A stretch of DNA of 64,000 bases from UBA2336 sp964419145 (GTDB lineage Bacteria > Bacteroidota > Bacteroidia > Cytophagales > Cyclobacteriaceae), in the NCBI GenBank assembly GCA_964419145.1, contig CAYQOM010000002.1, positions 496,001-560,000 on the forward strand, written 5' to 3'. Below the pieces are notes generated by a model. That model ran no database searches and was not told where the DNA came from. It saw nothing but the letters and a program-made list of their open reading frames with translations. The translations under genes were made by a program, and so were the position numbers. Shown here one piece after another: positions 8,632-17,647 of this stretch (its first letter is position 1; the number at the start of each line of letters is the position of its first letter).

Positions 8632-11604
8632 ATGACAAAATTTTACCTGATAAAGGGGTATTTAGTGGTTCTCCTCCTTTTCAGCTCAATGGCTGTCTGG
8701 GCACAGAGCAGAACCATTACAGGAAAGGTGACTTCCTCGGATGACGGAACAGGTCTTCCGGGAGTGAACATCCTGGAGAAGGGCACCAGTAATGGTGCAG
8801 TAACTGACGCAAACGGAAGTTATGCCATACAGGTTTCCGGTTCCAACGCTGTATTGGTGTTTTCATTTGTGGGGTATGCAACCAGTGAAGTAACGGTTGG
8901 TTCGCAGACAACGGTTGATGTTTCATTAAGTGCTGATGTTACGGCACTCTCCGAGATTGTGGTGATTGGATATGGATCCGTTGAAAAGAAGGATGTGACG
9001 GGAGCTGTTGCAGACATTTCCAGTGAGAATTTTAACCGAGGTGTCTTAACATCACCGCAAGATCTGATTGTGGGAAAATTAGCCGGTGTTAATGTTACCA
9101 CCAATAGCGGGGCCCCGGGAGCTGGTGCTACTATTCGGATTCGCGGGGGGTCTTCTTTGAATGCTAATAATGATCCGCTTATCATCATTGATGGTTTTCC
9201 TGTTGATAATGGCGGTATTTCTGGTGTTGAAAACGCTTTGGCAACCATTAATCCAAATGATATTGAGACCTTTACCGTGTTGAAGGATGCTTCGGCAACA
9301 GCAATTTATGGTTCGCGTGCTTCAAATGGTGTTATCATTATTACTACTAAGAAGGGAGTGGCAGGAAAACCTCAGTTCAGTTTTAATTCTACCTTTTCGG
9401 TAAGTAAACCCATTAAGTATTTTGATGTATTAAGCGCAGATGAATACAGAGCTTTAGTTGATGAGCTTGTATTGCAGGGAGAGATAAGCCAGGCAGATGT
9501 TGATGCTAAATTAGGTGATGACAATACGGACTGGCAAAAAGAGATTTTCAGAACAGCACTATCAATAGATAATACACTCAGCGTTACTGGTTCGGTAAAA
9601 AATATGCCTTACCGTGTTTCCTTAGGGGTTACCGATCAACAAGGTATACTGAGCAATACAGATATTAACAGGACTACGCTGAATCTTAGCGCTTCCCCAA
9701 CATTTCTGAATGACCATTTAAAAGTTACGATGAATGCGAAAGGTAGTAAGGTCAACAGCAACTTTGGTGATGCAGGGGCAGTGGGTGCGGCTATATCATA
9801 CGATCCTACCAAACCGGTTCGCGATGGCAATGAACTATTCGGGGGATATTTTTCCTGGTTAAGTTTTGATGAGGTACCTGCAAATAATATTACGTTCAAT
9901 CCTGTTGCAATGGCAGAGTTGACCGATAATGTGGGTACTGCGAATCGCTTAATTGGTAATGTTGAGTTTGAATATAAGTTTCACATGATTCCGGAGCTCA
10001 AGGCCCATCTCAACGTAGGTTTAGATTACCAAAAGAGTGACGGATATAACAATGCTCCAAGAACAGCAGATTTTACCCGTACTACAGTTAACGATGGTTG
10101 GGTGATTGATGGAAGGGCAAATGCATATAGTGCAGAAAATAAGTCGCGTTTATTGGATTTTTATCTCAGCTATTCCAAAAACATGGGTGATCATAAAATG
10201 GATGTTACAGCAGGTTACGGCTGGCAGTACTTTTATCGTCAAAGCCAATCTGTAAATCGCAGGGCAAACGGAACGGTTGTTAATGTTCCGCCTCCATTTA
10301 TTGGCGAAAATTATTTGGTTTCGTTTTTCGGAAGAGCAAATTATTCATTCCTTGATAAGTACCTGGTTACGGCCACACTCCGTTATGATGGATCCTCACG
10401 CTTTAATGATCCATGGGGATTATTCCCTGCTATTTCTGCGGCCTGGAGAATCAAGGATGAGGCCTTTCTCTCAGGTATTGATAAGTTATCAGAATTGAAA
10501 TTGCGGGTTGGGTATGGTGAAACGGGTCAGCAGGATATTGGTAACTTCTATCCTGGTCAGGCGATTTACCGGACATCTAATGAAACAGCGCAATACCAGT
10601 TGGGCAATACTTTCTATCCAACACTTCGTCCGGATGCTTACGATCCGAATATTAAATGGGAGACGACAAGCACGATTAATGTTGGTGTAGACTTTGGTTT
10701 GTTTGATAATCGATTAACCGGTACCCTTGAGGTCTACAATCGTAAAACCTATGATCTGCTAAATACTGTTCAAATTGCCAGCGGTACTAATTTCTCAAAC
10801 TTCCTGACTACTAACGTTGGTGATTTAGAAAACAAAGGCGTGGAATTAACATTGAATGCTATTCCCGTAACCACAGGAGACTTTACCTGGAACCTGGGTG
10901 TAAACTTTGCTCGAAACGTTAATAAGTTAACAAAACTTCTTCTTGTTGATGACCCCTCTTACAATGGGGTACCTGCTGGTGGCGTTGGTGTAGGTCAATT
11001 TATACAGAACCAGCAAGTTGGTTTTCCGATTAATTCTTTCTGGGTTTTGCAACAAGTTTATGGTGCAGACGGTATGCCGATAGAAGGATTGTATGTGAAT
11101 CGTTCAGGAGAAAATTCGCCTGTTTCTTCAAACAACAACAACAAGTACCGGCCTGAACATCCGGTTGCAGATTACCTGATAGGCATCAATTCTCGTCTAG
11201 ACTATAAGAATTTTGACTTCTCATTTTCCAGTCGATTAAGCTTGGGTAATTTCGTTTATAACAATGCTGTGGCAGGCCGTGCATTCTTGAACAATGTATA
11301 CGCAAATGGATTTTTTAGCAATGTGCCAAGTGCTGTATTTGACACGGGCTTTTTCAGTCAGCAGCAACTATCTGACATATATGTTCAAGATGCATCCTTT
11401 TTTAAGATGGACAACATGAGCCTTGGGTATTCACTAGATAACCTTGCATCAGGAAAACTACGGGCAAGAGTTAGTCTAACCGTGCAAAATGCGTTTATAA
11501 TAACCAAGTATGATGGAATTGACCCAGAGGTAAATGGTGGAATTGATAATACCGTGTATCCAAGACCGCGGGTTTTCTTGTTGGGATTGAACCTGGATTT
11601 TTAA
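8632..11604 (+). CDS. susC: SusC-like TonB-dependent outer-membrane transporter (starch operon)
   Basis: This 990-residue barrel imports oligosaccharides across the outer membrane using TonB energy, with SusD as lid. A signal peptide ends at about residue 25 (SSMAVWAQS). Residues about 26-113 are the carboxypeptidase-regulatory-like domain usual in SusC (TITGKVTSSDDGTGLPGVNI). The plug follows at about 115-225 with the family landmarks SEIVVIGYG, GAGATIRIRGGSS and DASATAIYGSRASNGVIIIT, then the 22-strand barrel ending in an aromatic residue (LGLNLDF). It heads an operon with SusD, a SusE-like protein and an amylase, which points to starch or maltodextrin. A LacI-type operator lies 113 bases upstream. 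Confidence 0.96.
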   Translation: MTKFYLIKGYLVVLLLFSSMAVWAQSRTITGKVTSSDDGTGLPGVNILEKGTSNGAVTDANGSYAIQVSGSNAVLVFSFVGYATSEVTVGSQTTVDVSLSADVTALSEIVVIGYGSVEKKDVTGAVADISSENFNRGVLTSPQDLIVGKLAGVNVTTNSGAPGAGATIRIRGGSSLNANNDPLIIIDGFPVDNGGISGVENALATINPNDIETFTVLKDASATAIYGSRASNGVIIITTKKGVAGKPQFSFNSTFSVSKPIKYFDVLSADEYRALVDELVLQGEISQADVDAKLGDDNTDWQKEIFRTALSIDNTLSVTGSVKNMPYRVSLGVTDQQGILSNTDINRTTLNLSASPTFLNDHLKVTMNAKGSKVNSNFGDAGAVGAAISYDPTKPVRDGNELFGGYFSWLSFDEVPANNITFNPVAMAELTDNVGTANRLIGNVEFEYKFHMIPELKAHLNVGLDYQKSDGYNNAPRTADFTRTTVNDGWVIDGRANAYSAENKSRLLDFYLSYSKNMGDHKMDVTAGYGWQYFYRQSQSVNRRANGTVVNVPPPFIGENYLVSFFGRANYSFLDKYLVTATLRYDGSSRFNDPWGLFPAISAAWRIKDEAFLSGIDKLSELKLRVGYGETGQQDIGNFYPGQAIYRTSNETAQYQLGNTFYPTLRPDAYDPNIKWETTSTINVGVDFGLFDNRLTGTLEVYNRKTYDLLNTVQIASGTNFSNFLTTNVGDLENKGVELTLNAIPVTTGDFTWNLGVNFARNVNKLTKLLLVDDPSYNGVPAGGVGVGQFIQNQQVGFPINSFWVLQQVYGADGMPIEGLYVNRSGENSPVSSNNNNKYRPEHPVADYLIGINSRLDYKNFDFSFSSRLSLGNFVYNNAVAGRAFLNNVYANGFFSNVPSAVFDTGFFSQQQLSDIYVQDASFFKMDNMSLGYSLDNLASGKLRARVSLTVQNAFIITKYDGIDPEVNGGIDNTVYPRPRVFLLGLNLDF

Positions 11605-11627
11605 AACTTATTTGAAGAGATACATTT

Positions 11628-13217
11628 ATGAAAATGAAAAGAATATTTCAATTGTCTGTAGCAAGCCTTGTACTTGTGATGGCATCATGTATTGGAGATT
11701 TGGATGTAGTGCCAAAAGATCCCAATCTGGTAACAGGCAAAACCGTGTACGATAGTCCTGAAGCCTACAAGCAAGGATTAGCTAAGCTTTATGCCTTATT
11801 CATATTAACAGGACAACAAGGCCCTGCAGGCCAACCTGATGTTGCGGGTGTGGATGAAGGATTTAGTTGCTTTACCCGTTCCATGTGGAATCTGGAGGAG
11901 TTAACCACTGATGAAGCAATCTGGTCGTATCCAAATGATGCAGAAGGAACAATTTCAAACCTGTATTTTAATTCATGGTTGCCATCCGATGGTATTCCTA
12001 CTGCATTATTTGGCCGTTTAATGGCATCGATGGTAATTATTAATGAATACATCCGTGCAACGGGAAGTTCAAATGACGCAGATCTTGTTCGTTATCGCGC
12101 AGAAGCCAGATTTTTAAGAGCACTTGGTTACTACTATGGAATGAATTTGTATGGCAATATGCCGGTGGTAACTGAAGCCGATTTGCCGGGCGCATTCTTG
12201 CCTCAGCAAAGAACACGTGCTGAAATCTTTGAGTATGTTGAAACTGAGCTTTTGGATATTTATGACGACCTGGGTAACCCAAGGTTTGAATATGGAAGAG
12301 CTGATAAAGCTGCGGCATCTATGTTGTTAGCTAAGTTGTACTTGAATGCTGCTGTATTCTTAGCGCCCACTGTTCCTGCTCAGTATGCCGGCAGAAATTT
12401 CTACAATGACGTAATCACTGAACTGAATAAGGTTTTTGAAGGTGGCTATTCCCTGGCTCCGAAATACTTGAATAACTTCCTGGCGGATAACCACACTAGT
12501 CCTGAAATCATTTTCTCCTTCAACAATGATGGCGCAAAATCACAGGCGTATGATGGCGTGTGGGTAATGATCCGTGGTAATGCTGGAAATGGTGGATGGG
12601 GTGGCTTAAGAACCCGGTCATCATTTGTATCCCTATTTGATTCCAGTCCCAATGACTATAGAGATTTTTTTGCTGCGGAGGATAAAGGCCAAGATCGTGA
12701 AATAACTGAGCCGAACAACTCTGCTCAAGGGTATGGCGTATTTAAGTTTCGCAATGTTAATTCTGATAACTCAACTCCCGTAAATGATGGCACTGGTTTT
12801 ATTGATACTGATTTTCCTTTATTCCGTTTGGCGGATGCGTATCTCATGTATGCTGAAGCAGTTTTACGTGGTGCAACAAATGGTTCTACTGCATCAGCAG
12901 TTGACTATATCAATGCGTTGCGTAATCGCACGGGTGAACTAGATGAAGATGAAAACCCTATTTCAATTGGCAACATTACCGCAGGAGAATTAGATCTTGA
13001 TTTTATCCTTGATGAGAGAGGAAGAGAATTGTATTGGGAAGGTCACAGACGTACGGATTTGATTCGCTTCGGTAAGTTTACCGGCAGCACATACATATGG
13101 GATTGGAAAGGCGGTACACCAGAGGGTAGAAGCATTCCGGAACACCTGCAAATTTTCCCGATACCAGCTGCCGACTTGGCAACCAATCCAACATTAGTTC
13201 AGAATCCTGGCTACTAA
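11628..13217 (+). CDS. susD: SusD-like starch-binding lipoprotein
   Basis: SusD proteins are surface lipoproteins that cap the SusC barrel and bind the glycan. The 529-residue product has lipobox MASC (Cys22), N-terminal SusD-like TPR helices (YRAEARFLRALGYYYGMNLY) and the C-terminal RagB/SusD part (DERGRELYWEGHRRTDLIRF, then FPIPAADLATNPTLVQNPGY), all diagnostic. It follows SusC by 23 bases, and the SusE-type gene follows 13 bases later. It contains several Trp residues that might stack on alpha-glucan, but the binding site cannot be assigned by reading alone. Confidence 0.96.
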   Translation: MKMKRIFQLSVASLVLVMASCIGDLDVVPKDPNLVTGKTVYDSPEAYKQGLAKLYALFILTGQQGPAGQPDVAGVDEGFSCFTRSMWNLEELTTDEAIWSYPNDAEGTISNLYFNSWLPSDGIPTALFGRLMASMVIINEYIRATGSSNDADLVRYRAEARFLRALGYYYGMNLYGNMPVVTEADLPGAFLPQQRTRAEIFEYVETELLDIYDDLGNPRFEYGRADKAAASMLLAKLYLNAAVFLAPTVPAQYAGRNFYNDVITELNKVFEGGYSLAPKYLNNFLADNHTSPEIIFSFNNDGAKSQAYDGVWVMIRGNAGNGGWGGLRTRSSFVSLFDSSPNDYRDFFAAEDKGQDREITEPNNSAQGYGVFKFRNVNSDNSTPVNDGTGFIDTDFPLFRLADAYLMYAEAVLRGATNGSTASAVDYINALRNRTGELDEDENPISIGNITAGELDLDFILDERGRELYWEGHRRTDLIRFGKFTGSTYIWDWKGGTPEGRSIPEHLQIFPIPAADLATNPTLVQNPGY

Positions 13218-13230
13218 CAGATTAAAGAAA

Positions 13231-14640
13231 ATGAAAATGAAAAATAGAATTTTAACCTGGTTCATTTTGCTAATTGGGTTCTTTGGCATGTTCGCTTGCG
13301 AAGAACTTGAGACAGTCAGAATCAAAGAAGTAATCGAACCAAATACCTTGGAGGCGCTACCCACAAGTGAAGTTGTTTTGGTATTAGAAAATGCTGATGA
13401 AACGGCAATAACGCTTTCATGGTCTGCACCAGACTACGGATTTAAAGCAGGTGTGTTGTATACAGTAGAGATGGATGTAGTTGGAAATGATTTTGCTACA
13501 CCCTTTGTGTTGCTGGAGACACGTACGCTTACTGCGTCAGTTTCAGTGGCTGCTTTGAATGACGCTATGCTAGCTCTTGGAAGAACGCCACTGGAAGCCA
13601 GTGAAATGGAGTTTCGTGTAATATCCGTTGTTGACAATGACATTGAGCCTGTAATATCAAATGCACAGGAGGCAACCATCACCCCCTATGCAACTAGCTT
13701 TCCACCCATTTGGGGTATGGGTGCTGCATTGAAGGGTTGGGGGCCTTGGCCTGACAATGCAGTTGAATGGCAAAGTAATGAATTCAAGAAGTATGAGACT
13801 ATAGCCTATTTCACAAATGGCGAGGCTTTCCGTTGGTTTGAGCAACTTGATTGGAATCCAATTTCTTACAATTATCCTTATTTTACATCCGTTTCTCCAG
13901 TTTTTGAAAATGCAAATGACGGAGACTCCAATTTGCGAGTTGCAGGTACAACAGGATGGTATAGGGTTGCTGTAGACTTACTAGCAAAAACAGTTACTGC
14001 GGAAGCTGTTGATGAACCTGTAATGTATATAACTGGCGCTGGCATTGGGGGTTGGGATCAACCGGGTACTGGTGTAAGTGTTAAAATGACTTACATTAAA
14101 CCTGGTGTATTCGAGGCAACAGCAAATTTTGTTAAAGATGGGGCATTCAGATTTTTCGCTCAAGCAAATTGGGGACCTACTTCTTACAATTACCCATACT
14201 TTGAAAGTGTAGATCCTTTGTTTGTAAATGCCAATGATGGCGATTCGAATCTTCAGTACGTAGGAGAATCGGGATCACAAAAAATAACGGTTGATATAAA
14301 CGAGAAAACGGTTACCGTAGGTGAGCCTCCAGTGCCTGTACTCTTTATGATGGGGGCTGCGCTAAATGGATGGGGACCATGGCCTACTGCTGCAGTAGAC
14401 ATGACTTACAAAGGCGGAGATGTTTTCGAAGCTACAGCTACGTTTACAAATGGAGAAACGTTCAGATTTTTCGCTCAACCAGATTGGGGCCCTACCTCAT
14501 ATAACTATCCATATTTCACCACAGTAGATTCAGATTTTGAAAATGCTGCCGATGGTGATAGTAACCTGAGGTACATTGGTGCGACTGGATCAAGAACCAT
14601 TACAGTAAACCTCGCGACCAAAGTCGTCACCCTTGATTGA
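13231..14640 (+). CDS. susE: SusE/SusF-type outer-membrane starch-binding lipoprotein with three CBM repeats
   Basis: This 469-residue surface lipoprotein (lipobox MFAC, Cys23) holds starch near the SusCD complex. Residues about 25-150 resemble the SusE N-terminal Ig-like domain (ITLSWSAPDYGFKAGVLYTV). Three tandem modules follow at about 160-258, 263-364 and 368-469, each with the pattern W-G-P-W-P or G-G-W-D-Q, FRxFxQxxWxPxSYNYPYF, DGDSNLxxxGxxG and a closing beta strand. The three conserved aromatic clusters are likely starch-binding sites. Repeats 2 and 3 are nearly identical even at DNA level around 14150-14201 and 14464-14515, so a recent duplication is probable. A terminator follows at 14666-14698. 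Confidence 0.92.
   Translation: MKMKNRILTWFILLIGFFGMFACEELETVRIKEVIEPNTLEALPTSEVVLVLENADETAITLSWSAPDYGFKAGVLYTVEMDVVGNDFATPFVLLETRTLTASVSVAALNDAMLALGRTPLEASEMEFRVISVVDNDIEPVISNAQEATITPYATSFPPIWGMGAALKGWGPWPDNAVEWQSNEFKKYETIAYFTNGEAFRWFEQLDWNPISYNYPYFTSVSPVFENANDGDSNLRVAGTTGWYRVAVDLLAKTVTAEAVDEPVMYITGAGIGGWDQPGTGVSVKMTYIKPGVFEATANFVKDGAFRFFAQANWGPTSYNYPYFESVDPLFVNANDGDSNLQYVGESGSQKITVDINEKTVTVGEPPVPVLFMMGAALNGWGPWPTAAVDMTYKGGDVFEATATFTNGETFRFFAQPDWGPTSYNYPYFTTVDSDFENAADGDSNLRYIGATGSRTITVNLATKVVTLD
13708..14640 (+). repeat. Three tandem ~310-base starch-binding repeat units in susE
   Basis: Units begin near 13708, 14017 and 14332. Each encodes the SYNYPYF and DGDSNL signatures. The second and third units share long DNA identity, and the first has drifted (WFEQLDWNPIS instead of FFAQxxWGPTS). 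Confidence 0.8.
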
Positions 14641-14665
14641 GTGATTTTCGGGTTTAAGGTTTTAC

Positions 14666-14698
14666 AATCAGGGGAGTTTATCTCCCCTGATTTATTTT
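14666..14698 (+). terminator. Rho-independent terminator after susE
   Basis: AATCAGGGGAG pairs with CTCCCCTGATT (11 bp, 5-base loop), followed by TTATTTT. It probably reduces but does not exclude read-through into the amylase gene 36 bases further on. Confidence 0.85.
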
Positions 14699-14733
14699 AA
14701 TTAATGGAGTTTAAAATTTAGCATGATTGAAGG

Positions 14734-17571
14734 ATGAGTAGATTTTACGTTTTATTGTTTTTTTTGTTGTCGGTGTCTGGGTTTGCACAAACAAAAACCA
14801 ATGTTACTCCAGTAATAAATCCAGCCTCGTTTCAGCCTGATGATGAAATCACCGTAACCTATGATGTTACAGGAACTGCCCTTGCAGCGTTAACCAATGC
14901 ATGGGCATGGGTATGGATACCTGGAAAAAATATTGATGCCAGGTACAATGTTAATCCTGCAAACGCTACAGCTGATCCTGCCAAGTTTACCAAAGTTGTT
15001 GAATCTGGAAAAACGCTTTTTAGAATTATGTTTAAGCCGCAAGATTTTTTTATCCAACCTATTTGCCTGGAAACCCAGTTGGGGATATTGATAAAGGCCA
15101 ATGATTGGAGTAATGGCCAGTCAATAGATTATGTTGCAACGATGACTCCATTGACAACTTGCTTCCTTGTCGAATTGCTTTCTCCTTCTGTTAACCCGGT
15201 GTTTATAGATCCAGGAGAGGATCTATTAGTTGAGGCTGAATCCTCCGAGGTTGCAACCTTCATTTTATCTGTGGATGGTGTGCCTGTTGATGAACAAGTG
15301 TCCATAACAGATTATTCATTTTCATACACCATTCCTCAATCCTCAGGATTATATGCTGTTAGTTTGACAGCTGAAAATGCAGAGAATGATACAACTATTA
15401 CATTTAAGTACTTGGTTAGTGCTCCGTCTGATGAATCGCCTCGTCCCGAAGGCATCATCCCCGGCATCAACTACCACGATGATCCGACCAAAGTAACGCT
15501 TTGCCTGTGGGCACCTGGAAAAAATTCTGTCTATGCGCGTGGTGATTTCAGCGATTGGGATGTGCTACCGGAAAACCAGATGAAACGCGATGGAGAATAT
15601 TTCTGGTTGGAATTAGCCGGGTTAACAGCAGGTGAGGAGTATGCCTTTCAGTATTTGATCAATGAAAGCGTTTGGGTGGCCGATCCATATGCTGATAAAA
15701 TTCTTGATCCGGACGACCAGTATATTCCGGAAACAACATACCCAAATCTCAAACCTTATCCGCAAAAAGCCATACTGAATCAATGGTATTTCAACCGTTT
15801 GTCAGTTTTTCAAACCAACCAAACTCCCTACCAATGGCAGGCCTCTGATTATGTGCGGCCACCAAAAGAAAAATTAGTGGTCTACGAATTATTGATCCGT
15901 GATTTCTTTGGACCGGATAATCGAAATTATCAGAACCTGATTGATACATTATCGTACCTGAAACGATTAGGTGTTAACGCTATTGAGTTAATGCCCATTA
16001 TGGAATTTAATGGCAACGACAGTTGGGGATACAACCCAACCTTTATGTTCGCGATTGATAAATATTATGGCACCAAGAACAAGCTCAAGGAATTTATTGA
16101 TGTCTGTCACCAAAATAACATGGCGGTTATTCTAGACATAGCGCTTAATCATCAGGACACGCCCAATCCATACTTGCTGTTGGACTTCGATTTTGAAAAT
16201 TTCAGACCAACTGCTAACAATAAGTGGTTTTTTATTCAGCGCAGGCATCCGTTTAATGTCTTTTTTGATATGAACCATGGAAGCGACTATACAAAAGCAT
16301 ATGTAGATTCGGTTAACCACTATTGGTTGAATGAATTTAAGGTTGACGGGTTCCGATTTGATCTGTCAAAAGGTTTTAACACAATTGATTATTGCACTAC
16401 CCCTGGTTGTGATACTCCCGCTGAGGTTTCGGCTTGGTCCGCCTATGATGCAAGTCGTATCGCACTTCTTAAGCGAATGGCTGATGAGATTTGGGAAGAT
16501 TTCCCTGAAACCTATGTTATACTGGAACACTTATCTGTGAATGCTGAGGAAAAGGAATTGGCCGAATATCGCGCAGGCGAAGGTAAAGGAATGTTGTTCT
16601 GGGGCAATCTTAATCATGCCTATAATGAGAATACAATGGGCTCTTTCCCGCAATCGGATATTGGCTGGGTATATCATGGTACACGCGGGTGGTCGGTACC
16701 CCATGTTGTAGGCTACATGGAAAGTCATGACGAAGAGCGCCTGATGTATAAGAATTTGCAGTTTGGCAACAGCTCAGGTAGTTACTCTGTTAAAAATTTG
16801 CCAACAGCGTTGGATCGCGTAAAAGCTGCCTCAACTCTGTTTTATACTATACCGGGTCCGAAAATGCTGTGGCAGTTTGGCGAGTTAGGATATGATATCT
16901 CTATTAATGAAGGCGGAAGGGTATCACCGAAGCCTGTGAAGTGGGAGTATCGCAGTGATTATTCTCGATACAAGTTATTTCAGCATACGGCTGATTTAAT
17001 ACGGTTACGAAACACTTATGATGTATTTACTGAAGGTGATGCCACATTGGTGGCCGGAACAAATCCTGTTAAGCAGTTAACGCTAAAAAATAGTCCGTAT
17101 ACCACTACGCCTACAACTGCTGAAGATATGAACGTTCAAGTGGTGGTGAATTTTGACCTTACCATTCGTACGGCAAGTGTTGCTTTTTCGCACACCGGTA
17201 CCTGGTACGATTACTATGCATTTGGTGAGCCTGTTAACGTTACCGCTACGCCATTCAATATCTCACTAAAGCCAGGTGAGTATAAAATCTTTACCGATGT
17301 TGAGATCACCAATCCTTTAATTACATCAACCGAGAATCCGTTGGCGGAAGTACAGGTTTCAGTTTATCCTAATCCGGCCAGTGATTTGTTGATGGTAAAT
17401 TCAGATAGACCAGTTCGAAATTTAAAATTGGTTACAGCGAATGGTGTGATGCTTTTTCCTGAGCGTATAGATTCAACTACCTGGGATTTACGTCATGTCA
17501 AGGATGGGTTTTACATTGTTGTAGTCGAGCAGCATGGCATCACCCAGCGATTGAAGCTGATAAAACGATAA
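14734..17571 (+). CDS. Secreted GH13 alpha-amylase with T9SS sorting domain (SusG-like role)
   Basis: This 945-residue enzyme cleaves alpha-1,4-glucan outside the cell. Order: signal peptide to about residue 19, an N-terminal beta domain with NAWAWVWIPGKN reminiscent of starch-binding CBM26-like modules, a second Ig-like domain, a CBM48-like E-set domain at about 245-345 (LCLWAPGKNSVYARGDFSDW), then the GH13 barrel. Catalytic residues are Asp543 (VDGFRFD), Glu598 (VILEHL) and Asp666 (MESHDEER). The last ~75 residues (VYPNPASDLLMVNS to the end) form a type A T9SS C-terminal sorting domain, so the protein should be secreted and anchored on the surface. It supplies oligosaccharides to the SusCD pair encoded just upstream. 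Confidence 0.94.
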   Translation: MSRFYVLLFFLLSVSGFAQTKTNVTPVINPASFQPDDEITVTYDVTGTALAALTNAWAWVWIPGKNIDARYNVNPANATADPAKFTKVVESGKTLFRIMFKPQDFFIQPICLETQLGILIKANDWSNGQSIDYVATMTPLTTCFLVELLSPSVNPVFIDPGEDLLVEAESSEVATFILSVDGVPVDEQVSITDYSFSYTIPQSSGLYAVSLTAENAENDTTITFKYLVSAPSDESPRPEGIIPGINYHDDPTKVTLCLWAPGKNSVYARGDFSDWDVLPENQMKRDGEYFWLELAGLTAGEEYAFQYLINESVWVADPYADKILDPDDQYIPETTYPNLKPYPQKAILNQWYFNRLSVFQTNQTPYQWQASDYVRPPKEKLVVYELLIRDFFGPDNRNYQNLIDTLSYLKRLGVNAIELMPIMEFNGNDSWGYNPTFMFAIDKYYGTKNKLKEFIDVCHQNNMAVILDIALNHQDTPNPYLLLDFDFENFRPTANNKWFFIQRRHPFNVFFDMNHGSDYTKAYVDSVNHYWLNEFKVDGFRFDLSKGFNTIDYCTTPGCDTPAEVSAWSAYDASRIALLKRMADEIWEDFPETYVILEHLSVNAEEKELAEYRAGEGKGMLFWGNLNHAYNENTMGSFPQSDIGWVYHGTRGWSVPHVVGYMESHDEERLMYKNLQFGNSSGSYSVKNLPTALDRVKAASTLFYTIPGPKMLWQFGELGYDISINEGGRVSPKPVKWEYRSDYSRYKLFQHTADLIRLRNTYDVFTEGDATLVAGTNPVKQLTLKNSPYTTTPTTAEDMNVQVVVNFDLTIRTASVAFSHTGTWYDYYAFGEPVNVTATPFNISLKPGEYKIFTDVEITNPLITSTENPLAEVQVSVYPNPASDLLMVNSDRPVRNLKLVTANGVMLFPERIDSTTWDLRHVKDGFYIVVVEQHGITQRLKLIKR

Positions 17572-17588
17572 TTTACTTTGATCACGTC

Positions 17589-17637
17589 TGTCACCCTGTC
17601 CACAGAGTTTCTTTGGAGAGCGGGTCGAAGGGTGGCA
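17589..17637. repeat. Inverted repeat between convergent genes (TGTCACCCT...AGGGTGGCA)
   Basis: Nine-base arms at 17589-17597 and 17629-17637 (8 of 9 pairs) enclose GTCGAAG-type sequence. Similar GTCACCCTG...GTCGAAGGGTG elements are common intergenic repeats in Bacteroidota. It may end both the amylase and the GH53 transcripts. Confidence 0.5.
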
Positions 17638-17647
17638 GGCGTTGTCA

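Noticed and set aside
3029..17571. Search for a SusB-type GH97 alpha-glucosidase in the starch locus
   Set aside because: No GH97 gene is present; the GH31 enzyme is the only alpha-glucosidase next to SusCDE.
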